Shown one piece after another: positions 1 to 7,263 of a stretch of 11,498 bases of DNA; position 1 is the first letter of the stretch, and the number at the start of each line of letters is the position of its first letter. A model generated the notes under the pieces. It did not search any database. It was given only the letters and a program-made list of their open reading frames with translations, and had not been told where the DNA came from. Location of the stretch: NCBI GenBank assembly GCA_035369845.1, contig DAOOVD010000065.1, positions 1 through 11,498 on the forward strand. Direction: 5' to 3'. The position numbers were made by a program, and so were the translations under genes. This stretch comes from DAOOVD01 sp035369845. Lineage in GTDB: Bacteria; Bacillota; Desulfotomaculia; Desulfotomaculales; Pelotomaculaceae.

Positions 1-103
1 TAAATCTCATCAATCCGATGCATCAGTTCGATGTCGGTGTCTTCCTTTTCCCTGGAGCGGTAATAGGCACTGGTGCGGTTAACATCCAAAAGCTCGGCCT
101 CCC
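1..103 (-). pseudogene. IS3-family transposase OrfB, N-terminal remnant running off the left edge
   Basis: Read on the minus strand, this stretch encodes AELLDVNRTSAYYR followed by an acidic/basic segment and LMHRIDEI. This is the usual start of IS3-family OrfB (DDE integrase), just before the catalytic domain. The first ~10 codons, OrfA and the IS terminal repeat expected upstream are absent. Instead the frame passes directly into unrelated AT-rich recombinase sequence at about 97-105, so the element is truncated at this side. How much of the transposase survives beyond base 1 cannot be seen. The family assignment comes from a short but characteristic motif. Confidence 0.7.
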
Positions 104-600
104 ATATTGATAAAATTACGCTTGAAAACTATATCTTCGACCAGATTGAGCTTAGATTTGGTTCCCGTTTAAATATAAAAAAATTAATCTCCGAGCTAAA
201 CCGTGAAATTCGTTCGGAAGTAAAAGCATTTGAAGATGCGGTTAAAGCATTATTAAGGCAAATGAGTCAAAAAGAAAAAGAAATTAACAACCTCCTGGAT
301 AGCCTTGCCAGTGGAGTTCCTGAAGTGGTCAAGGCGAGAATCATAAAACGCCTGGAAGAACTGGAAACCAAAAAAGAATCCTTGGTTAACCAAAAAAATC
401 AGATCGAATCGTTGAGGCCCGGGTTGAAACTCCTGGACGAAGAAAAAGTGCTGGAGCATTTTCAAAAGCTCCACCAAATAAGAGAGCATGGAACCAACAA
501 GGAAAGCGGCATTATATAAGAACCTTCGTGCGCTTTTTGGAATGGTTCCCCGAGGAAGAAAAAGTAAAGATCCATTGGTATATGGATCCCCTTAGAAAGA
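97..600 (+). pseudogene. Large serine recombinase, C-terminal remnant (truncated and frameshifted)
   Basis: From about 97 to 516 the plus strand encodes a Lys/Glu-rich helical segment: a recombinase-like lead-in (ITLENYIFDQIE), then a long coiled coil (KEINNLLDSLASGVPE, KRLEELETKKESLVNQK) and LLDEEKVLEHFQKL. This matches the post-zinc-ribbon coiled coil of large serine recombinases/site-specific integrases. The frame stops at 517-519. The expected family ending (IRTFVRFLEWFPEEEKVKIHWYM) continues in another frame from about 507 to 590, so an indel lies near 487-510. The catalytic resolvase domain and zinc ribbon are missing, cut off at the junction with the IS3 remnant. Base composition is clearly more AT-rich than the neighbouring genes, which fits acquired DNA. 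The GTG at 73 lies inside the IS remnant and is not a genuine start. The 3' limit is approximate because the shifted frame stays open into the tRNA. Confidence 0.72.
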
Positions 601-636
601 GCACTATTTACAATGGCAATGGTGTGGTTTTCGGTG

Positions 637-713
<77 letters not shown>

Positions 714-720
714 AATTATA

Positions 721-794
721 TGGAGCGGGTGATGGGAATCGAACCCACGTACCCGGCTTGGAAGGCCGGTGCTCTACCATTGAGCTACACCCGC
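721..794 (-). tRNA. tRNA-Gly (anticodon UCC)
   Basis: The reverse complement gives a full cloverleaf. The acceptor stem is GCGGGTG/CACCCGC, with discriminator T and CCA encoded at 721-723. The D-arm contains AGCTCAATGGTAGAGC. The anticodon stem CCGGC/GCCGG has loop CTTCCAA (anticodon TCC), and the T-loop is GGTTCGATTCC. It is the first gene of a two-tRNA unit transcribed from the promoter at 829-857. Confidence 0.97.
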
Positions 795-828
795 TTGCCT
801 TGAAAACCATTTTGGATGCGCATTTAAT

Positions 829-857
829 ATTATAACCAAAAAACCAACCGGCGTCAA
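829..857 (-). promoter_or_regulatory. Sigma-A promoter for the tRNA-Gly/tRNA-Arg unit
   Basis: On the minus strand there is a -35 TTGACG (852-857), a 17-nt spacer and a perfect -10 TATAAT (829-834). The predicted transcription start near 822 lies about 28 nt before the mature tRNA-Gly 5' end at 794. No other gene lies between. Confidence 0.8.
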
Positions 858-892
858 AAATTATTTTGGTCGCGGGTTTTTTCTTTTTTCTG

Positions 893-1366
893 TCAGATCC
901 TTTTTATATAAGGCCTTATATTGCCGCCGTCCGTCTCCAGGATTCCGTAGCTCGGCCGCTGCCCGTCACGCGGCTTCGAAATGCTGCCGGGGTTGAGGAG
1001 CAGCACCCCCGCTTCCCAGACGACCTCCACCGCGTGCGTATGACCGAAAACGACAACGGCGGCGCCGCACTCCCCAGCACGCGCCAGAAGCGCCTCATAC
1101 CACCGGCCCGGCCCGGCCTGATGACCATGAGTGAGCAGGACACGGTGACCGCTCAAGTCAACGAGTTCCTCTTCTTCACCTTCAGCAAATTTGTCGCAGT
1201 TTCCCCGCACCGCCCTGAACGGCAGGCCGGTTTTGTCAGCCAGCATCAGGGCGTCGCGGTAGCAGTCTCCGGCATGCAGGATCATATCCACCCTTCCCGC
1301 TTCCTTCAGGACATGCAGGGCGTTCTTCAGCATACCGTGGGTGTCGCTGAAAACGATAACCCGCAA
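893..1366 (-). CDS. yfcE: YfcE/YsnB-like metallophosphoesterase (MJ0936 family)
   Basis: A 157-aa calcineurin-like phosphodiesterase of the compact YfcE/MJ0936 family. It is a cytoplasmic binuclear metal enzyme that hydrolyses phosphodiesters in vitro; the physiological substrate is not settled for the family. All metal-binding motifs are visible in order: SDTHG (D8, H10), GDC (D34), GNCD (N56), THGH (H80, H82), FGHTH (H109, H111) and NPGS near 125. The start is TTG at 1366, preceded by AGGAGTGA, which overlaps the end of rdgB; the gap to the rdgB stop is 6 nt, so translation is probably coupled. Bacillus has the same rph-ysnA-ysnB order. It is the last gene of the operon. No convincing terminator hairpin follows before the tRNA promoter about 35 nt downstream, so read-through into the tRNAs is possible. 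Confidence 0.93.
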   Translation of the reverse strand: MRVIVFSDTHGMLKNALHVLKEAGRVDMILHAGDCYRDALMLADKTGLPFRAVRGNCDKFAEGEEEELVDLSGHRVLLTHGHQAGPGRWYEALLARAGECGAAVVVFGHTHAVEVVWEAGVLLLNPGSISKPRDGQRPSYGILETDGGNIRPYIKRI

Positions 1367-1372
1367 AAGAAT

Positions 1373-1987
1373 TCACTCCTCTTCCTCCCGTTCAAATTCC
1401 CTGAGTTCGAGCAGAATGTCGAGCGCGCCGGCCAGCGCCCTAGCCCGGTGACTTATCCTGTTTTTAATTTCGGGATCCAGTTCGGCAAAAGTCTTTCCGT
1501 ATTCCGGCAGGTAAAACAGCGGGTCGTACCCGAATCCACCTTCTCCCCTGGGTTCCTCTGCGATAATCCCCTCGCAGTACCCCTCGGCGGTATACACAAA
1601 GCAGTCCGGCGCGGCCACGGCGGCAACACAGACGAAACGGGCGGTGCGGTTTTCCGCCGGTACGTCTTTCAAAAGCTCCAGCAGCTTTTTGTTGTTGGCC
1701 TCATCGTTTTTTCCCTCCCCGGCAAAGCGGGAGGAAAAGACCCCCGGGAACCCGCCGAGGCAGTCAACCTCCAGCCCCGAATCGTCGGCAAGCGCCATTA
1801 GGCCGGTCTGCTCACATACCGCCGACGCTTTTTTTACGGCATTCTCCTTAAAAGTCTCTCCGTCCTCCTCCGCTTCCACGATATCCGGGAACTCGTCCAT
1901 GGAGAGCACTTCGAACCCGTGAGGAGCCAATATCTCCGTGATTTCCCTGATTTTACCCTTGTTCCTCGTCGCCAGAACCAGCTTCAA
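1373..1987 (-). CDS. rdgB: RdgB/HAM1 family dITP/XTP pyrophosphatase
   Basis: A 204-aa non-canonical purine NTP pyrophosphatase. The family hydrolyses dITP, ITP and XTP to the monophosphate plus PPi, keeping deaminated purines out of DNA and RNA. Visible motifs are TRNKGK (7-12) at the N-terminus, ADDSGLEVD (67-75) with the catalytic Asp, GGFGYDPLF (150-158) and SHRARA (179-184) for base recognition. Length is typical. The start is a TTG at 1987 behind a G-rich Shine-Dalgarno inside the 3' end of rph; the gap to the rph stop is 5 nt. The last residues are a run of acidic residues (EREEEE) whose GAG codons also form the ribosome site for the following phosphoesterase gene. It is operonic with rph, as in many Firmicutes. 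Confidence 0.97.
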   Translation of the reverse strand: MKLVLATRNKGKIREITEILAPHGFEVLSMDEFPDIVEAEEDGETFKENAVKKASAVCEQTGLMALADDSGLEVDCLGGFPGVFSSRFAGEGKNDEANNKKLLELLKDVPAENRTARFVCVAAVAAPDCFVYTAEGYCEGIIAEEPRGEGGFGYDPLFYLPEYGKTFAELDPEIKNRISHRARALAGALDILLELREFEREEEE

Positions 1988-1992
1988 AACAA

Positions 1993-2736
1993 TTATCCCC
2001 CCCTGATAACCCTGGCAGCCTTACCCAGCGCTTCTCTCTGGCAGGATACCAACCGTTCGATCCCGCGCGCCGCCAGATCGAGCATGTCGCTCATCTCCCC
2101 GCGGCTGAAGGACGCTTCCTCACCCGTTCCCTGGATTTCCACGAAACGGCCGGACCCGGTCATTACAACATTCATGTCGACCTCAGCGGCGGAATCCTCC
2201 TCGTAACAGAGGTCGAGCAGAATCTCGCCGTTCACCCGCCCGACGCTGACGGCAGCCACAAAATCGGTGACGGGAACCCGCTCAATCAGACCCTGCTCCT
2301 TCAGTTTGTGCAGGGCGTCAACCAAAGCGACGAAGGCGCCGGTAATCGAAGCCGTGCGGGTGCCGCCGTCTGCCTGGATTACGTCGCAGTCCAGCCAAAC
2401 CGTGCGTTCGCCGAGCGCGGTGAGATTCACCACGGAACGCAGGGAACGGCCGATCAAGCGCTGGATTTCGCAAGTACGCCCACCGATCCTCCCCCTGGCG
2501 GCCTCCCGGGGCGACCTGACCCCGGTGGAACGGGGAAGCATACCGTATTCCGAAGTAATCCAGCCTTTCCCCTCCCCTTTAAGAAACGCGGGCGGTTTGT
2601 CTTCCACCGAAGCCGTGCAGATCACTTTTGTATCGCCCATCTCAATCAAAACCGAGCCTTCCGCATACTTGATGTAATTTCTCGTTATGCGCAGCGACCT
2701 CATCTCATCGGGTTTCCTTCCGTCGAACCTTGCCAT
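1993..2736 (-). CDS. rph: Ribonuclease PH
   Basis: Ribonuclease PH is a phosphate-dependent 3'-5' exoribonuclease that trims tRNA 3' ends and helps degrade structured RNA. It acts as a hexameric ring in the cytoplasm. The protein (about 247 aa from this start) begins MARFDGRKPDEMR, a hallmark of the family. It contains GGRTCEIQRLIGRSLR (phosphate-binding arginine region, about 85-100) and DCDVIQADGGTRTA (about 116-129), the conserved catalytic core. I place the start at the ATG at 2736, because GGAGGA lies 7 nt upstream of it. An in-frame ATG at 2751 overlaps that Shine-Dalgarno and would add only MEEDD. It heads the tight rph-rdgB-yfcE block and follows the MBL gene by about 43 nt. Confidence 0.97.
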   Translation of the reverse strand: MARFDGRKPDEMRSLRITRNYIKYAEGSVLIEMGDTKVICTASVEDKPPAFLKGEGKGWITSEYGMLPRSTGVRSPREAARGRIGGRTCEIQRLIGRSLRSVVNLTALGERTVWLDCDVIQADGGTRTASITGAFVALVDALHKLKEQGLIERVPVTDFVAAVSVGRVNGEILLDLCYEEDSAAEVDMNVVMTGSGRFVEIQGTGEEASFSRGEMSDMLDLAARGIERLVSCQREALGKAARVIRGG

Positions 2737-2779
2737 GTCATCTTCCTCCATACTCGCTTATGTATACAAACCGGAAAAT

Positions 2780-3547
2780 TTACACCAGGTAGGTCTCTCC
2801 CTCCCGGACCGTTTCCACCCGGCCTCCGAAGCTCCCTGCCGCCTCGGCGCACAAGCCGGCCGGGTCGTACTCCGGCCAGAAGTGAGTCAATAAAAGTCTG
2901 CGCACTCCGGCTTCACATGCCGCCTCTCCGGCCTGGCGCGCGGTCAGGTGGAACTCTTTCAGATAGTCCCTGTCCCTGTCGAACCCGCTGGCCTCGCACA
3001 GAAAAAGGTCGGCACCCCCGGCCAGCGCAACCAGTTCTTCGGTTTTGGCGGTGTCGCCGGAATAAACCAGCCTTCTGCTTCCTTCCACCGAGATACAAAA
3101 ACCCGGCAGGGAATGTTTCGCAGGCGCGAAGCTGAAAATGAGCCCGCCCAGTTCCAGCCTGCGGACGCGGCTTTTCCCCGTCTTTTCCTCCGGCAGGTTT
3201 TCAATCTCAAAAGCCTGAAAAGCCTTCTCGTAACCCGCCAGTTCTTTAAACACCGCCGCCGGACTGGACGGGAGAAAAAGCTTCAAAGGGCTGGCGGCGG
3301 CCCCGGTACGGCTTGCCGCTTCCATGGCCTGACGCAGGGAATAGAGATCGAGGTAGTGATCATGGTGCAGGTGTGATATGATCACAGCGTCCAAACACCT
3401 GAAATCGACGAACTTCAAGAGGTTGCTCAACACGCCGTTTCCAGCCTCCAGCAGCACATTCACCCCGTCCTCGCGGACAAGGTAGCCGGAGCAGGCTCCC
3501 CCCGCCCTCGGATACGGCGCCCAGCAGCCAAGGACCGTCAGTTCCAT
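2780..3547 (-). CDS. MBL-fold metallo-hydrolase (YhfI/RNase Z-like)
   Basis: A metallo-beta-lactamase-fold hydrolase of about 255 aa. It shows the zinc-binding SHLHHDH motif (about 58-64), a later APAKHSLPG with a candidate metal histidine, YSGDT (bridging Asp), a FHLTARQAG segment and a C-terminal LTHFWPEYDP. This order resembles the RNase Z/YhfI branch rather than the glyoxalase II branch. I see no long flexible arm like that of authentic tRNase Z, so true tRNA processing is uncertain and the substrate is unknown. ATG 3547 is chosen because GGGAGG sits 5 nt upstream; the upstream TTG at 3565 would overlap that ribosome site. The gene sits between the dehydratase activator (32 nt upstream) and rph (43 nt downstream) and is probably co-transcribed with them. 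Confidence 0.88.
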   Translation of the reverse strand: MELTVLGCWAPYPRAGGACSGYLVREDGVNVLLEAGNGVLSNLLKFVDFRCLDAVIISHLHHDHYLDLYSLRQAMEAASRTGAAASPLKLFLPSSPAAVFKELAGYEKAFQAFEIENLPEEKTGKSRVRRLELGGLIFSFAPAKHSLPGFCISVEGSRRLVYSGDTAKTEELVALAGGADLFLCEASGFDRDRDYLKEFHLTARQAGEAACEAGVRRLLLTHFWPEYDPAGLCAEAAGSFGGRVETVREGETYLV

Positions 3548-3579
3548 AACTGCCTCCCTCCGCAAAAATATTTTGCATT

Positions 3580-4353
3580 TTATTTTTTACCGCTGCCGCC
3601 GGCGGCGTCCGCGCAGCATCCGACCGCCCCGGCGTACTCGGGATTGCCGGGGACGACCACCTCCGCGCCGGTTTCTTCGGTAATAATCCTTCGCAGGGCT
3701 TGATTATACGCGACTCCCCCCGTAAAGACGACGGTTCCGCTGGAAAGCTTGGCCAGCATGGGCCTTATTCGCTTGAAAATACTGTGGTTCACCCCCGCCG
3801 CCAGGGCCGGGACGGAATAACCCTCGGCCACCTTCTCGATCAACTCGCTTTCGCCGAAAACCGCACAGGTGGAGGCAAGCTCCGCCGGAGAAGCGTGGTG
3901 GCGGCCCAGTTCCGCAAGGCTGACGCCCAGCGCCGCCGCCATGTTTTCAAGGTAGCGCCCGGTGCTGGCTGCGCATTTGTCGTTGGTCAAAAAGTCAATA
4001 ATCCGCCCGCCGCGGACGAGAGCCACCTTGCTGTCCTGTCCTCCCAGATCCAGCAGGGTGAAGTCGCTCAGGCCAGTCATGTGTATCGCGCCCAGAACGT
4101 GCGCCTTCACCTCCGGAATCACCCTCGCCCCCGTGACATTGACGGCCAGGCGGCCGTAACCGGTGGCTGTGACCGCCGTCCCCTCCGCAATTAAGCCGGG
4201 GCCGGACAAAGCGACCTTGAACCTGCCGCCCTCCCTGCTCCCGTATTTCCGGTAAAATTCCATGGTATCGAACTTTTGCAGGCGCAGGATGATACCGTCT
4301 TCCATCAGAGCAACTTTCACGCTGCGGCTGCCGAGATCCAGACCGGCGTACAT
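3580..4353 (-). CDS. 2-hydroxyacyl-CoA dehydratase activator-type ATPase (BadF/BadG/BcrA/BcrD, HgdC-like)
   Basis: A 257-aa ASKHA-fold ATPase of the HgdC/FldI activator family. Known members are homodimers with one [4Fe-4S] cluster at the subunit interface. They use ATP hydrolysis to push a low-potential electron into a partner dehydratase or reductase. Seen here are phosphate motif 1 DLGSRSVK (6-13), LDLGGQDSK (101-109) and the adenosine motif TGGVAYN (211-217). Two cysteines, C127 (DKCAASTGRYLE) and C163 (STCAVFGESELI), match the cluster ligands of HgdC. Length is normal. The start is an ATG behind AGGTGA, which includes the stop of the upstream gene; the 6-nt gap argues for coupled synthesis with its likely partner. 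The electron donor is not encoded in the window. Confidence 0.93.
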   Translation of the reverse strand: MYAGLDLGSRSVKVALMEDGIILRLQKFDTMEFYRKYGSREGGRFKVALSGPGLIAEGTAVTATGYGRLAVNVTGARVIPEVKAHVLGAIHMTGLSDFTLLDLGGQDSKVALVRGGRIIDFLTNDKCAASTGRYLENMAAALGVSLAELGRHHASPAELASTCAVFGESELIEKVAEGYSVPALAAGVNHSIFKRIRPMLAKLSSGTVVFTGGVAYNQALRRIITEETGAEVVVPGNPEYAGAVGCCADAAGGSGKK

Positions 4354-4359
4354 TGTTCT

Positions 4360-5337
4360 TCACCTCAACATGTCCAGGAACACGTCCAGCCGCATTTTTG
4401 TACGGGCGTCCAGACGGCTCGGCTTGTCACCCTCCAGGGTGAGCACGGGCAGGCCGATTCTTTTCCTGATGATCAGGTCTTCTATCTGGCGGAAACAAAA
4501 GCTCTGGGCATAGTGGATGATTCCGTCCAGTTTTCTTTTTGCCGCTTCCCTGCCGATGTCCTCCAGCCTGAAGAAAATTCCGTAAGGATATGTGTACCGC
4601 CGGTACTGTTCCACGATGTCTTCAGTTCCAAATGGCATGGTAAACTGCCTCTGCGTCTCGTTGAAAACCACCCGCGCCCCGCGTTCCTCCAGGTACCGGT
4701 ACAACTCGCCGACTATGGGGGGAACACCGATGTAGCCGAGTCTCAGCTCTCCTTCCCGGGAAGGCGTGGTTCCGGCTCTGCCTAAAAAAACTTCGACTTC
4801 TTCCGCAAACTTTTCCGGGTCGCCGTTGAAATCGCTGCAGCTTACCTGGTAGAGATGGTTTTCCCAGCCGCCCACGCAGTTTTCTTCCCAGGTCAGCCGG
4901 TCCAGTTCCCACACTTTCTCCCTGATCCTGTCCAGCCGGCCCTTTGCCGCCCGGACCTGGTCCCACGAAACGCCAAAGAAAGACATCATTTTTTCAATTT
5001 GGAGCTTGAGCAGATCGCGGTCGCGGTCATAGGGAAAGGCAAACGGCACCACCTCCACGCCGGCTGACTGCAGGATCTCCATCAGGGCGTGGGTGTTGCT
5101 GCAGTCGCCCTGGGTCACGGCAACGACCGTTCCGATATCGCTGTGCTTCAGCATGGAACCGTATATTCCCTTTATCCAGGCGCACAGGTTGCGCGGGAAA
5201 CCGGCCAGTTCGGCCTCATCCACCAGCGCCCCGGGATTTTCATCGTTGATGAAGACGTTGTTTAAATCCACCGGAACCCACCCGGCCGCATAAATCACCT
5301 CAACCGGGACAGTAGTTGTTATACCTGCCTTCGGCAA
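4360..5337 (-). CDS. 2-hydroxyacyl-CoA dehydratase D-type subunit (HgdB/BcrB-like iron-sulfur protein)
   Basis: A protein of about 325 aa of the 2-hydroxyglutaryl-CoA dehydratase D-component family (HgdB/FldB/BcrB-like). Numbered from this start, three cysteines in family context probably bind one [4Fe-4S] cluster: C52 (FPRNLCAWIKGIYG), C79 (TQGDCSN) and C281 (AQSFCFRQIED). The N-terminal TTTVPVEVIYAAGW is typical. It is monomeric in gene content: no second (A-type) subunit lies next to it, whereas true hydroxyacyl-CoA dehydratases are heterodimers. The second-cubane cysteines I would expect in double-cubane proteins (YjiM/DCCP type) are not apparent; NETQRQF occupies that area. The substrate is therefore unknown. 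TTG 5337 is preferred because AAAGGGG lies 7 nt upstream. The longer TTG start at 5382 would add 15 residues but has no ribosome site. The activator gene follows 6 nt after the stop. Confidence 0.9.
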   Translation of the reverse strand: MPKAGITTTVPVEVIYAAGWVPVDLNNVFINDENPGALVDEAELAGFPRNLCAWIKGIYGSMLKHSDIGTVVAVTQGDCSNTHALMEILQSAGVEVVPFAFPYDRDRDLLKLQIEKMMSFFGVSWDQVRAAKGRLDRIREKVWELDRLTWEENCVGGWENHLYQVSCSDFNGDPEKFAEEVEVFLGRAGTTPSREGELRLGYIGVPPIVGELYRYLEERGARVVFNETQRQFTMPFGTEDIVEQYRRYTYPYGIFFRLEDIGREAAKRKLDGIIHYAQSFCFRQIEDLIIRKRIGLPVLTLEGDKPSRLDARTKMRLDVFLDMLR

Positions 5338-5443
5338 GCTGTCGCCCCTTTCCTTCCGGATGTCAAAATAAACACAAAACAAACGCCGGATTTCGCCAAA
5401 TATTTCATATATTCACTGGCTGTTTTAGGGTTCCTCTTTTTTT
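5338..5443 (-). other. Upstream region of the dehydratase operon, no clear promoter found
   Basis: About 100 nt separate the amidase terminator from the dehydratase start. The stretch is AT-rich and on the minus strand contains AATATATGAAATATT, which could include a -10 element. I could not pair it with a good -35. A TTGACA near 5362 lies too close to the gene and has no matching -10. Confidence 0.35.
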
Positions 5444-5491
5444 AAAAAAAATAACCCGGCCCTTCCGCCTTCGCGGCGAAAAAGCCGGGTT
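5444..5491 (-). terminator. Intrinsic terminator of the amidase gene
   Basis: On the minus strand, AACCCGGC (5484-5491) pairs perfectly with GCCGGGTT (5453-5460). An additional GC-rich inner hairpin sits in the loop, and a run of T follows (5444-5451). It lies about 38 nt after the amidase stop and separates this gene from the dehydratase operon. There is no T-run on the plus-strand side, so it works in one direction. Confidence 0.9.
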
Positions 5492-5529
5492 CCTGCTCTC
5501 AACGGTTCCGTTCGTATACTGCCGCTCTT

Positions 5530-7263
5530 TTAAGCGGTCCTTTTTTCGGAAAGGTAAATTCCCAGGCCTTTTACAATAGCTTCCGCAGCTTTGTTTTTGA
5601 AGTAGTCGGTATTAATGAGTTTCTCCTCGTTGGCGTTGGAGATGAAGGCCAGTTCGCACAGAATCGCCGGCATGCCGGAAGTGCGCAGAACCGCGAAATT
5701 GTCTTCCTTCACTCCTATGTCCCGTAAACCGAGCGCCTTTACCAGTTCCGCCTGGACATAGCGGGCAAGCCTTCTGCTCTCCTGAATCCTGGCAGTCTGC
5801 CCGGTGCTCACCTCGCCGTTGTAAATATAAGTGCTGGTGCCGCCATAAGACGGGTTGTCATTGGCATTGATATGAATGCTGACAAAAACGTCGGCTTTGG
5901 CGCTGTTGGCTTTGGCCGTCCTTTCGTAAAGACCGATGTCGTAATCGCCGGACCTGGTCATGACCACCCTGGCGCCCTGAGCCTTAAGAAGCTTGGCCAC
6001 CCTGTCGGCTACATCCATGGTAACTGCCTTCTCCTTGGTCCCGCCGGCTCCGATAGCGCCCGGATCAGGCCCGCCGTGCCCGGGGTCGATTGCAATCACC
6101 CGGTTTTTCAGAGAAACGCCGGCAACGGGCACATAGGTTTCCACAGTCAGTTTCATCCGGTCGGCCGAAAGCGAAGCCACATACTGGGCATCGGATGAGA
6201 GGTCGAAAACCAGCCTGGTAATATCCGGGTCCTTCTGAAAGTAGCCGGCCCGCACCTGGTAAACGGTCTTTGAGTTGACTTCGGTACTCGGCGGCAGTTT
6301 GCCGATAGCCACCCCGACCAGATCAACGACAAACCTGTCCGGATTGCTTAAGAAAAACGACTTGTAATCAAACGGCTTGTCCGCCTCGATAACTGCGCTG
6401 GTCTTGCCGCCCGAGTCGGCGACCTTCAGGGAGATCACTTTTCCGGACTGCTCTTCCGTTTCCCTTTCTTCGCCTCTGGACAGCACGCCGCCCTGACCGG
6501 GGTCGGCCGGGGTACCCGGCCCGACGCTTACCAGCCAGCCCGCAATCCAGCCTTTTCCTCCTGACGGAAGCTTAACCTCGTACCAGTCGCCCGACTGTCC
6601 CGTCACCTGCAGGCTGTTCCCCTGGGAAACCTGGGCAATCACCCCGCTGGAGGTGCCCGGACCGCTGCGTACATTTACGACGCTGCCGGTAACCACGGCA
6701 ATCCTGTCACCCGACGGGGAGCCGCCGGCAGGCGCGGGGTTTGACGCGGAAGACGTCTCCAGTTTAATCAACCAACCAGCGACCCACCCTACAGAGCTGT
6801 CGTTCAGTCTGATCTTGTGCCAGTCGCCGGAGGTTTCAACAACCTGGTAACGCTCGCCGTTGCCAACCTGGGCGATAATGCTGTAGCCGGTCCCGGGGCC
6901 GCTTCTGACATTAACGCAGCTCCCGCTGATTACGGCGACCTTGCCGGCAGCCTGGGGCTGCTTGGGGAGCCACGGCGCTTCAATGCTTACCAGCCAGCCC
7001 GCGACCCAGCCGGTTCCGCCGTAGGCAAGCTGGACCTTGTACCAGTCCCCGGACTTGTCCAGCACACTCAGCTTTTCATTCAAACCCACCTGCGTTATCA
7101 CTCCGAAGTTTGTCCCCGGACCGCTGCGGACATTGACAACGTCCGCAGCAATCACCACGGTGTCAGCGGCGGCCGGAAACGGATGCAGGGTGAGGGCGCC
7201 CAGGAAAAAGGCCAAAGCCAGCAAGAACATGCAAGCAGGCAATAAATTTTTCCTAAAATGCAT
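5530..7263 (-). CDS. Secreted N-acetylmuramoyl-L-alanine amidase with three SH3b repeats and AMIN domain
   Basis: A 577-aa exported peptidoglycan hydrolase that cleaves the amide bond between N-acetylmuramic acid and L-alanine. Residues 1-33 form a signal peptide (RK, hydrophobic core, AAA cleavage region). Three bacterial SH3 (SH3b) repeats follow at about 35-95, 108-168 and 187-247. Each has NVRSGPGT near its start and GWVAGWL or GWIAGWL near its end, and they probably bind the cell wall. After an acidic linker there is an AMIN-like domain (about 275-378), then the Amidase_3 catalytic domain (388-572). The expected zinc ligands and catalytic residue are present: H396 in DPGHGG, E411, H464 in SIHINAN and E537 in CELAFISN. 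ATG 7263 has an AGGGGG ribosome site 8 nt upstream next to a small hairpin. The gene is alone between two terminators. Family members act in cell separation, sporulation or germination; which one applies here cannot be told. Confidence 0.96.
   Translation of the reverse strand: MHFRKNLLPACMFLLALAFFLGALTLHPFPAAADTVVIAADVVNVRSGPGTNFGVITQVGLNEKLSVLDKSGDWYKVQLAYGGTGWVAGWLVSIEAPWLPKQPQAAGKVAVISGSCVNVRSGPGTGYSIIAQVGNGERYQVVETSGDWHKIRLNDSSVGWVAGWLIKLETSSASNPAPAGGSPSGDRIAVVTGSVVNVRSGPGTSSGVIAQVSQGNSLQVTGQSGDWYEVKLPSGGKGWIAGWLVSVGPGTPADPGQGGVLSRGEERETEEQSGKVISLKVADSGGKTSAVIEADKPFDYKSFFLSNPDRFVVDLVGVAIGKLPPSTEVNSKTVYQVRAGYFQKDPDITRLVFDLSSDAQYVASLSADRMKLTVETYVPVAGVSLKNRVIAIDPGHGGPDPGAIGAGGTKEKAVTMDVADRVAKLLKAQGARVVMTRSGDYDIGLYERTAKANSAKADVFVSIHINANDNPSYGGTSTYIYNGEVSTGQTARIQESRRLARYVQAELVKALGLRDIGVKEDNFAVLRTSGMPAILCELAFISNANEEKLINTDYFKNKAAEAIVKGLGIYLSEKRTA

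Noticed and set aside
866..1801. Long plus-strand frame (311 codons)
   Set aside because: It lies antisense to yfcE and rdgB, whose conserved motifs are complete. It is a GC-driven shadow.
2308..3135. Plus-strand 275-codon frame over rph and the MBL gene
   Set aside because: Antisense to two confidently identified genes; the protein is Pro/Arg-rich with no recognisable domain.
4360..5337. Double-cubane cluster protein (DCCP/YjiM type)
   Set aside because: Extra cysteines exist, but the region where YjiM-type proteins carry the second-cubane cysteines reads NETQRQF. Only three cysteines sit in family-conserved contexts.
6650..7143. Repeated DNA blocks within the amidase gene as a mobile or CRISPR-like repeat
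   Set aside because: The repeats are diverged, about 240 bp apart and in frame. They are simply the coding sequences of the three SH3b domains.
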